Shown here one piece after another: positions 15,869 to 21,890 of a stretch of 31,560 nucleotides of DNA; the stretch's first letter is position 1, and the number at the start of each line of letters is the position of its first letter. This DNA comes from JAZUOT01 sp045604805 (GTDB lineage Bacteria; Bacillota; Clostridia; Oscillospirales; Acutalibacteraceae). The notes beneath the pieces are model-generated. The model was not told the origin of the DNA and did no database searches. It saw only the letters and a list, made by a program, of their open reading frames with translations. The position numbers were made by a program, and so were the translations under genes. The stretch covers positions 1-31,560 of the forward strand of contig JAZUOT010000013.1 of NCBI GenBank assembly GCA_045604805.1, in the 5' to 3' direction.

Positions 15869-16180
15869 TTATAGTTTGATTTCTATGTCTACGCCTGCAG
15901 GAAGTTCGAGATTCGTTAAAGAATCAACAGTTTTGTTAGACGGTCTTAATATGTCTATCAATCTCTTATGTGTTCTCATCTCAAACTGCTCGCGGCTGTC
16001 CTTATGAATGTGATGTGAACGAAGGATTGTAACGACCTCTTTCTTCGTTGGTAGCGGTATCGGCCCGGAAATACGTGCGCCTGTGCGCTTTGCTGTTTGT
16101 ATTATCCTTTCTACCGACCTATCAACCAACTGATGATCATAACCCTTTACTTTGATCCTTATCTTCTCTTTGACTGCCAA
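15869..16180 (-). CDS. rpsJ: 30S ribosomal protein S10
   Basis: S10 is a 30S head protein that also binds NusB in transcription antitermination. The 103-residue product starts MAVKEKIRIKVKGYDHQLVD. I place the start at the TTG at 16180 because AAAGGAGG lies 8 bases upstream and the family N-terminus and length then match. A frame from the ATG at 16207 would add nine residues and contain the SD. It is the first gene of the superoperon, after a leader of about 315 bases. Confidence 0.97.
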   Translation of the reverse strand: MAVKEKIRIKVKGYDHQLVDRSVERIIQTAKRTGARISGPIPLPTKKEVVTILRSHHIHKDSREQFEMRTHKRLIDILRPSNKTVDSLTNLELPAGVDIEIKL

Positions 16181-16231
16181 ATTGATCGCCTCCTTTAACT
16201 TTTTCATTCAAAATGCAGGAGTATTTTCTCT

Positions 16232-16277
16232 GGAAGTGAAAACTCTACACTTGGCCGGGTGTTTCATTTTCGCTTCC
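16232..16277 (-). promoter_or_regulatory. Long leader hairpin just before rpsJ
   Basis: The arms 16232-16242 and 16267-16277 pair at 10 of 11 positions (GGAAGCGAAAA with TTTTCACTTCC on the minus strand), with an inner ACAC/GTGT pairing and a CCGGCCAA apex. It lies between the leader terminator and the rpsJ SD. It could be a protein-binding domain or could help set the alternative folding of the leader. Confidence 0.6.
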
Positions 16278-16319
16278 AAAAAAACCGGATTTATAAGCAT
16301 AAATGCATAACAAACCCGG
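16278..16319 (-). terminator. Intrinsic terminator inside the S10 leader (putative attenuator)
   Basis: On the minus strand CCGGGTTT (16312-16319) pairs with AAATCCGG (16285-16292), 8 pairs with one G-U, and is followed at once by seven T (16278-16284). It lies downstream of the S10 promoter and about 100 bases upstream of rpsJ, so it would stop transcription before the operon unless prevented. Its 5' arm overlaps the sequence TAGACCGG (16316-16323), which can pair instead with an upstream segment. Confidence 0.7.
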
Positions 16320-16352
16320 TCTAAGTCTATACAAGCTGTAAGCTAAACTTGC

Positions 16353-16401
16353 ACAAACTAATTCTTAAATATTAAGCTTTCCACTTAATATCAAAGTTTG
16401 T
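16353..16401 (-). promoter_or_regulatory. Leader hairpin, central domain of the S10 leader
   Basis: A perfect 8-pair inner stem (ATATTAAG/CTTAATAT, 16369-16376 with 16384-16391) has a 7-base loop. An outer 7-pair stem (ACAAACT/AGTTTGT, 16353-16359 with 16395-16401) surrounds it. This makes an extended, interrupted hairpin between the first hairpin and the terminator of the leader. Confidence 0.6.
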
Positions 16402-16429
16402 TCGCCCGATGCCCGGACATACTCCACGG

Positions 16430-16453
16430 AAAAACCGGTCTAATACTAGACCG
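16430..16453 (-). promoter_or_regulatory. First leader hairpin, possible antiterminator donor
   Basis: CGGTCTA and TAGACCG (16447-16453 with 16436-16442) form a perfect 7-pair stem with a GTAT loop. It is followed by G and five T (16430-16434), so it is weakly terminator-like. The octamer TAGACCGG of its 3' arm recurs exactly at 16316-16323, overlapping the 5' arm of the downstream terminator. The CGGTCTA arm can therefore pair with either copy. Confidence 0.6.
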
Positions 16454-16503
16454 CAACCTCCCGCTTCATCGCATTTTCATGATCTTAACAGTCACAATTT
16501 GTT

Positions 16504-16532
16504 ATTATACAGTATCTTTTATTTTTTTGCAA
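16504..16532 (-). promoter_or_regulatory. Promoter of the S10-spc-alpha superoperon
   Basis: TTGCAA (16527-16532) and a consensus TATAAT (16504-16509) are separated by exactly 17 bases on the minus strand. Transcription would start near 16497, giving a leader of about 315 bases before rpsJ. The -35 box is only 50 bases after the stop of the giant gene, with no terminator between them. The stretch 16208-16582 holds no gene: it is leader and promoter. Confidence 0.85.
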
Positions 16533-16582
16533 GTCGAATAGAGCGTGGTCTTTACCAAATTAATAATTACTTCCCTAAGCTT

Positions 16583-19500
16583 CTAAAAAGATTCCCATTT
16601 TTTTTTAGTGTGTGTTATATTCTTCGATTGTTGTAATAAGGGTACTCCATAATCTTCAGCAGCTTTAACAAATGTTTTATACCTTTCCCTTTCCCATTCA
16701 TTTTCACTATTTTTATTAGGGCTACCCCAATAACTTAGATCTATGAACTGATTAAAATAAATCCTCTCCTTTTTTTCTTCTCCTCTGCTATTAGTAGCTA
16801 CTATTATAATCCCATATTCTGTGTACACTTTAAAAAGAACGTCAATAAAAACCTCAAAGTTCCCCTGAAATACTCCTGTGCCATGTGAACCAAACGCAAA
16901 GATTCCTCTAGGTGTACGCTCACCTTTCCTAGAAAAAATATCACGAGCTATCATACAAAATGCTGTATATATATTCACAAAGCAATGGTAGTACTCATAA
17001 TCTTTATCGCTTTCGCGTCGTTGATAGTTACCTCCTCCTTTTCTGTAATCTACAGCCGCTGAACTTACAATATTTATTGCTCTCTGAAGAGGATGGAATT
17101 TCGAAGTTTTGGGATCAAAATACGTTGATATGTCTCTAACCATCACACCACCTAAATTAGGACGACCTTCTAGAGCCTCAGTATGTTTATAATAATTCCA
17201 TCCTTGCTCAGAACAGACCAAAGACATAAAAGCTTGCGGAAAAGCTCTAAGTGTGCTTTCTTCAAATGACCCACCAGTTCTGGTAGTGCATGCGCCACCA
17301 ACACGCTCAGAGTTGGCTGAAGTTAAAACGTACAGAATGCTGTATTTTGCATATTCTGTCGTCATCATAATGTCTACAGACTCTGATCCGAAAAACTCTT
17401 TTGTATAATAACAGCACCCTCCATCATAAGTAAGCTCTATATTTGGAAAAACTTCCATATGAATTACAAATCTTGCATGTACGGTTTCTCCATATCCAAA
17501 TTTATTCATTTCCAATTTTGTAATAACTGATATTCCTTTTCCTGCTCCGTTAAAAATTTGAATTTCTTGGGTATCTCTATAGTCATAATTATGGTTAACG
17601 TTAAACCATTCCACGTTTTCAGCGTTAAATTCTAAATCTCTAAATGTTGGACCTATTTCATCACGATTATACCCACGAATTGACTCTTTTAACATATAAG
17701 CAATGTGACACACAAGAGGATGTGCATATTCACAATATCTGAAAGTTCTTTTGGTTTTAGAGTCACAAATTTCATTTACTGTGAAGATTATATCTTGGTC
17801 TATTTCATTACCATGTCTGTAATTCCAAGTATTTAGATGATCGCCGCTTCCAAAGAAAAAATGCAAAAATTTAGATTTATGGATTTTATAAGTTTTAACT
17901 TTAATCCCGTCGCTGCATTCTAGATATGAATCGCTTATTTCTGATTCCCCTTCTAATAAATCAAACATGAATAACAATTCTGGTAAAATTTCGTTTGTAT
18001 TATTATTATGAATGCGTGGGGGATGATCACACCCTACATGTTCATCCCTTGTACTCCGCGGAAGAGATACACGCCAATAATGATTAAAACTTTTTTTCTC
18101 CTCTTCCATGTTTTTACATTCTCTTTCAACGAAATCATACGCGTCGCTGCGCTTCTTCTTATTGTGAGATATTTCAGATAACATAGCAATTACAGGTATC
18201 TCAGAATCATTTGGTAACTTGCGATATTTTGGTGGAGGCACAGCTAAACTTCTATCGCTAAAATCACTAAAGCTTTCATCGTCGCTAAAATCGTCTCGCC
18301 TTTTCTTCTTATCGTCATATTTTTTAATCCGAGATTTTGAAGAAGATGGTTCATCCTTCCATTTGTGCCCTGAACCTTTCTTCTTGATACGCCCACCATC
18401 CCAGCTAGAACTTTCATCGTCGCTACTTTCCAACGGTTTGGAAGAAGATGGTTCATCCTTCCCTTTGCGCCCTGAACCTTTCTTCTTGCTACGCCCATCA
18501 TCATCATCGCTAAAGCTTTCATCGTCGCTACTTTCCAAATCTTTGGAAGAAAATGATTCATCCTCAGAAGAGTCTTGCCTATTCCTATTACTGCCATGTT
18601 TTTTAGTCCGAGGTTTGGAAGAAGACTGTTTATCCAAATCCCCCAAACCCAGGTCTCCAATCAACCTTTTATCTCTTCTTTCATCGTAACCAAAAAAAGT
18701 AATTGAAATAAGTTTATTAAGAGGTACATCTTTTTCCTCAAATTTTACCTTCGTCGTATTATATATCTCAAAAAATGTTCGAACGAATTCTTTATATTCT
18801 TCTTCTGATAAGAAGCTTTCCACAGGAAAATCAAACATAATATGATCAATTTTCATTTCAATGGCCTTGAGAAAGCTAAGCCTAATATAGTCAGTGTACT
18901 CGGCACCTTGGCCTAAACTTGCCTTATATTTTTCCAGTGTAAATACGCTAATTGGCTTGCCTTTCATACCACTTTTAGCCAAGTTTGGAGCAAGTGTAAA
19001 ACTCCTATCCATTTGGTCTCTACTAGCAGCAAGCAAATAATATAGATAAGACTGGGGAAAATAGGACAATATCTCCTTGCCAAGCCTTCCCGTCGGGTAC
19101 CCACGGCCTTTAACTTGCGGATTCGGAACAAATAATGCCATTTTCATTTTTCCCTTGCTTTTGAAAAGTGAGTCAAATTCTATGCTTTCTGCCTCACCTG
19201 TACCAATCACTCTTCTCGTATATAGAAGCGGCTTTGACTTTTCCCTATAGTTACGGTTAAAATAATCACCAAAACCATCATAGGCAGACCAATCTATCGC
19301 CTCGCAATACTCTTCGCTATCCCCGTGATTGAATTTCTTTTCTACTTTTTGCCAAAGAGAGTAACATGGGTCGCTGTAACGGGATAGCATACTTAGAACA
19401 TTAATACGGTTTTTGTTTTCAAATGCTAAACTAAGATAAAATTGTGCAAAATCAGATACATGTTCTATTTGTTTAAAATTGCCTTCTTTGTCGACCCTAA

Positions 19501-20494
19501 CCTCGATGGCAGACTCGTCACTAAAAAGCATATCACAAGTAAGAGCTTCTCCTATAAATCTATGTGCAAATTCTTCATTAGACAAAGAAAGTAAAGATTC
19601 ACCATTGGGCATTTTCTTCTCTTCAAAACTATAAGCACGAGTATTAGTATCAGTATCAGTATCATAAACAGGACTTATCATCTTACTGACACATTCATTC
19701 AAATTTGTAGTGCCATTCAATGACCTCAAATTTTCTCCTAAAACGGAGATTGTCACTGCACGATCGGAGTTAGCCAGTTCCCATCCAGAAATAAGTAACC
19801 TATCAAGATGGTATGCGAAATTATTAACACTAACATAACGTCCATCTGCGTTTATAAATGGGTCCAATTGTTTACTATTAACACAAATATATTCTCCCAG
19901 ACCAAGATCTTTTTCAATATCAAGTTTATTAACACTAAGTTTATTAACAATGTTATCAGCTTCTTCAGTACAATGTCTAAAGTTAGGAGCATGCCTATAT
20001 GCGCTTGTACACAAATCTTCAAACTCCGGTGAATTGACTGTATTCCTAAAAACTGTAGAAAAAGCTTCGTTTTGATGAATTAAACGTAAGCCATCATCTG
20101 AGATAAAAGATCCATCTTCATCGAATTCGATTGTAGCAGTTTCTTTTTTCCAACCAATAAGCCTGGCTTCACGATCAATTACTATACAACAACCTCTACC
20201 AGCTCCTCCATTCGTTTCTGTTGTTACTCTCTTTATTTTTACTCCTTGTCCTCCAAAATAACGCTTTCGCATTGCAACTCTAACCGTGACCAACCCAACA
20301 CCAACACCAGCAGCAACCTCTTCGAGCTGAGCAATAGATAAAGTATCACTTTCATTTTCAGCAACCCCATCAGATAGCTGTTTTCTTAATTCCTCAGCTG
20401 TGATATTTAAATTTAATTCTTTCAATAAAGCGTCAAATTCTTCTTCATCCCTGCACTCAATAAGACGCAGTAAAATGCTATCAGGCAAAGACAT
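16583..20494 (-). CDS. Giant protein: Nif11-like leader, Ser/Asp-rich linker, C-terminal PARG-like macrodomain
   Basis: This is a 1303-residue protein that I do not recognise as a whole. Seen in order: residues 1-67 resemble a Nif11-type leader (helix LLRLIECRDEEEF, 'LNLNITAEEL', then TLSIAQLEEVAAGVGVG near a possible glycine-type cleavage site). Residues about 90-450 are unassigned. About 450-610 have a possible macro-like pattern. About 618-750 are Ser/Asp/Lys repeats with KKKRR at 729-733. Residues 755-1050 are unassigned. From about 1050 to the C-terminus it resembles poly(ADP-ribose) glycohydrolase macrodomains: GGA at 1066-1068, FEES at 1077-1080, INIVSSAAVDY from 1140, GSHGTGVF at 1202-1209. 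I infer a secreted effector acting on ADP-ribosylation. It has its own promoter, a G11 run before the ATG, and no terminator before the S10 promoter. No transporter is nearby. Confidence 0.9.
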   Translation of the reverse strand: MSLPDSILLRLIECRDEEEFDALLKELNLNITAEELRKQLSDGVAENESDTLSIAQLEEVAAGVGVGLVTVRVAMRKRYFGGQGVKIKRVTTETNGGAGRGCCIVIDREARLIGWKKETATIEFDEDGSFISDDGLRLIHQNEAFSTVFRNTVNSPEFEDLCTSAYRHAPNFRHCTEEADNIVNKLSVNKLDIEKDLGLGEYICVNSKQLDPFINADGRYVSVNNFAYHLDRLLISGWELANSDRAVTISVLGENLRSLNGTTNLNECVSKMISPVYDTDTDTNTRAYSFEEKKMPNGESLLSLSNEEFAHRFIGEALTCDMLFSDESAIEVRVDKEGNFKQIEHVSDFAQFYLSLAFENKNRINVLSMLSRYSDPCYSLWQKVEKKFNHGDSEEYCEAIDWSAYDGFGDYFNRNYREKSKPLLYTRRVIGTGEAESIEFDSLFKSKGKMKMALFVPNPQVKGRGYPTGRLGKEILSYFPQSYLYYLLAASRDQMDRSFTLAPNLAKSGMKGKPISVFTLEKYKASLGQGAEYTDYIRLSFLKAIEMKIDHIMFDFPVESFLSEEEYKEFVRTFFEIYNTTKVKFEEKDVPLNKLISITFFGYDERRDKRLIGDLGLGDLDKQSSSKPRTKKHGSNRNRQDSSEDESFSSKDLESSDDESFSDDDDGRSKKKGSGRKGKDEPSSSKPLESSDDESSSWDGGRIKKKGSGHKWKDEPSSSKSRIKKYDDKKKRRDDFSDDESFSDFSDRSLAVPPPKYRKLPNDSEIPVIAMLSEISHNKKKRSDAYDFVERECKNMEEEKKSFNHYWRVSLPRSTRDEHVGCDHPPRIHNNNTNEILPELLFMFDLLEGESEISDSYLECSDGIKVKTYKIHKSKFLHFFFGSGDHLNTWNYRHGNEIDQDIIFTVNEICDSKTKRTFRYCEYAHPLVCHIAYMLKESIRGYNRDEIGPTFRDLEFNAENVEWFNVNHNYDYRDTQEIQIFNGAGKGISVITKLEMNKFGYGETVHARFVIHMEVFPNIELTYDGGCCYYTKEFFGSESVDIMMTTEYAKYSILYVLTSANSERVGGACTTRTGGSFEESTLRAFPQAFMSLVCSEQGWNYYKHTEALEGRPNLGGVMVRDISTYFDPKTSKFHPLQRAINIVSSAAVDYRKGGGNYQRRESDKDYEYYHCFVNIYTAFCMIARDIFSRKGERTPRGIFAFGSHGTGVFQGNFEVFIDVLFKVYTEYGIIIVATNSRGEEKKERIYFNQFIDLSYWGSPNKNSENEWERERYKTFVKAAEDYGVPLLQQSKNITHTKKKWESF
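18240..18640 (-). repeat. Degenerate direct repeats encoding the Ser/Asp/Lys linker of the giant protein
   Basis: A core related to GAAGAAGATGGTTCATCC (read on the plus strand) begins at 18339, 18441, 18546 and 18618, spaced 102, 105 and 72 bases, all multiples of three. The encoded unit is roughly 'RSKKKGSGRKGKDEPSSSK' then 'LESSDDES'. The two central copies are nearly identical, the outer ones decayed. In-frame unit expansion is the likely origin. The plus-strand frame over this stretch is a low-complexity shadow. Confidence 0.8.
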
Positions 20495-20500
20495 ATTGTA

Positions 20501-20511
20501 CCCCCCCCCCC
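20501..20511 (-). repeat. Poly-G tract (11 G) just upstream of the giant gene's ATG
   Basis: Eleven G on the minus strand end 6 bases before the ATG at 20494, where the SD should be; no other SD is visible. A G run can pair with the anti-SD CCUCC through G-U. Homopolymers of this length are prone to slippage, so tract length may vary between cells. It is outside the reading frame, so it would tune initiation or RNA structure rather than switch frame. Confidence 0.85.
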
Positions 20512-20545
20512 AGGAAAAACTTCCCTACTGAAACATTCTATTTAT

Positions 20546-20574
20546 AGTATACTAAAGTCATCCCCATCAAACAA
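20546..20574 (-). promoter_or_regulatory. Predicted promoter of the giant gene
   Basis: TTGTTT (20569-20574) and TATACT (20546-20551) are separated by 17 bases on the minus strand. The start would be near 20539, about 45 bases before the ATG, so the G11 tract lies within the untranslated leader. The -10 box is good and the -35 box is moderate. Confidence 0.6.
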
Positions 20575-20721
20575 GTTATTAAATTAAAAATTTAAGCACA
20601 GAAACACACATCTGAATATAGCTAGTGATTATCTACAAAAAAACAAAACATTTATCAATGAAAAAAAGAGGTTTGCTATCAGTTTTAAGCCCTTTCAACT
20701 CTTAGAAAGAAGTTCTCACTC

Positions 20722-20762
20722 TGTTTGGTGTAAGAAATGATTTTTCATTGTGTTTGGCGTAA
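20722..20762 (+). repeat. Pair of 12-base direct repeats upstream of the ybeY promoter
   Basis: TGTTTGGTGTAA (20722-20733) and TGTTTGGCGTAA (20751-20762) differ at one base and are 29 bases apart. They end 17 bases before the ybeY -35 box. The spacing is near three helical turns, so they could be regulator half-sites, but two copies in AT-rich DNA may also be chance. The remainder of the divergent intergenic stretch (20575-20885) holds no gene that I can support. Confidence 0.4.
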
Positions 20763-20779
20763 TGTTAATGATGGCGGGT

Positions 20780-20809
20780 TTGTAAAATTTTCAAACTTTA
20801 TGGTATAAT
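20780..20809 (+). promoter_or_regulatory. Predicted promoter of the ybeY-mutS2 gene run
   Basis: TTGTAA (20780-20785) and consensus TATAAT (20804-20809) have an 18-base spacer. The -10 box is extended by an upstream TGG (TGnTATAAT form). Transcription would start near 20816, about 70 bases before the ybeY ATG. Confidence 0.75.
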
Positions 20810-20885
20810 TATCTAGGTGGAATTTGCGATTTTCTACTGAATGTTCATATGGTTCATATGTTAGCATAGTGAGGTAAGGTAAGAT

Positions 20886-21383
20886 ATGGATACTGATAAG
20901 ATAAAGGTAGTTATAAATAATAGACAAAGAGTTGTAGGTATGCCTTCTGGCTTGCGTCTAGCAATCAGGAAAGGTTGTATAGCGGTTTTAAAATCTGAGG
21001 ATTTTACAGGCTGTGCACAAGTTAGTGTTTCTTTGGTAAATAACGAAGAAATACAAAAATTAAACAAAATTCATAGAAACATAGATGAAGTAACAGATGT
21101 GCTTTCTTTCCCGCTTGGCGAAAATGGTGTATATGACATAGACCCCGGTACTAATGCGAAGATGCTCGGAGATATTGTTATATCTGCCGAAAAAGCCAAA
21201 GAACAAGCAGAATCTCACTTACATCAATTTTCAGAAGAAGTTGTATATCTTGCTGTTCATGCAATGTTCCATCTTCTTGGTTATGACCATGCAGATGGTA
21301 AAAGCAAAGCTCAAATGCGTGAAAAAGAGGGACATGTCTTGGGATTATTAGGTTTTAATCCTGCTGTTTCATTTATAATGTAA
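20886..21383 (+). CDS. ybeY: Endoribonuclease YbeY (rRNA maturation factor)
   Basis: YbeY is a single-strand-specific, metal-dependent endoribonuclease needed for 16S rRNA 3' maturation and ribosome quality control. The product is 165 residues. The three metal-binding histidines H125, H129 and H135 lie in HAMFHLLGYDH, and TDVLSFP is at residues 70-76. The SD is AAGG a few bases before the ATG at 20886. phoH, a frequent upstream partner, is absent here. It begins a plus-strand run that continues with dgkA 8 bases later. Confidence 0.96.
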   Translation: MDTDKIKVVINNRQRVVGMPSGLRLAIRKGCIAVLKSEDFTGCAQVSVSLVNNEEIQKLNKIHRNIDEVTDVLSFPLGENGVYDIDPGTNAKMLGDIVISAEKAKEQAESHLHQFSEEVVYLAVHAMFHLLGYDHADGKSKAQMREKEGHVLGLLGFNPAVSFIM

Positions 21384-21391
21384 AATCTATT

Positions 21392-21886
21392 ATGAGAATT
21401 TTTAAAAGTTTTGCACTTGCTTTTTCAGGAATTTTACACTGTATACATAACGAACGTCATATGCGCATACACACGGTAGTGACGATTTATGTTTTTTGTT
21501 TTTCATATTTTTTTCATTTCACTGATGTAGAATACATTTTGTTGTGCTTAACTGTAAGTTCTGTCTTATGTGCAGAAGTATTTAATACAGCTATAGAGGA
21601 AATAACAGATCTTTCTTCTTATGGTTACAACCCCCTAGCTAAACTTTCTAAGGATATAGCTGCGGGAGCAGTTTTGTTGTGTTCGTTTTTTGCACTTGTC
21701 ATAGGATTTGTTCTATTTTTTAGGCCTCAGTATTATCTTGATGTGTTTTACTTCATGTTGAGTCCTATCTGGCATTTAGCCGTGTTTGTTTTGTTGACAA
21801 TTTTAGCGATACTCTATATCGCACTGGGGCCTGCAGGTTTTGCACAGTTTTTTAAACTAAGTCGAAAAAAAATTAAAAAGGACTAA
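21392..21886 (+). CDS. dgkA: Diacylglycerol/undecaprenol kinase family membrane protein
   Basis: The family phosphorylates undecaprenol (Gram-positive members) or diacylglycerol at the membrane; undecaprenol is the more likely substrate in a Firmicute. The product is 164 residues. The catalytic segment E62-V-F-N-T-A-I-E69 lies after two hydrophobic segments, followed by KDIAAGAVLL (87-96). The C-terminus carries an extra hydrophobic segment (about 130-150), making it longer than the usual 110-140 residues. No clear SD is seen; initiation is probably coupled to ybeY, 8 bases upstream. Confidence 0.92.
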   Translation: MRIFKSFALAFSGILHCIHNERHMRIHTVVTIYVFCFSYFFHFTDVEYILLCLTVSSVLCAEVFNTAIEEITDLSSYGYNPLAKLSKDIAAGAVLLCSFFALVIGFVLFFRPQYYLDVFYFMLSPIWHLAVFVLLTILAILYIALGPAGFAQFFKLSRKKIKKD

Positions 21887-21890
21887 TTTT

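Noticed and set aside
16181..16207. Longer rpsJ start at ATG 16207
   Set aside because: The extra codons contain the AAAGGAGG SD for the TTG at 16180, and S10 is normally about 102-105 residues.
18240..18640. CRISPR-like array
   Set aside because: The repeats are in-frame, degenerate and protein-coding, with no unique spacers of even length.
18219..18689. Plus-strand open frame of 156 codons over the giant gene's linker
   Set aside because: Complement of the low-complexity Ser/Asp/Lys repeats; it exists only because the repeats lack stops on both strands.
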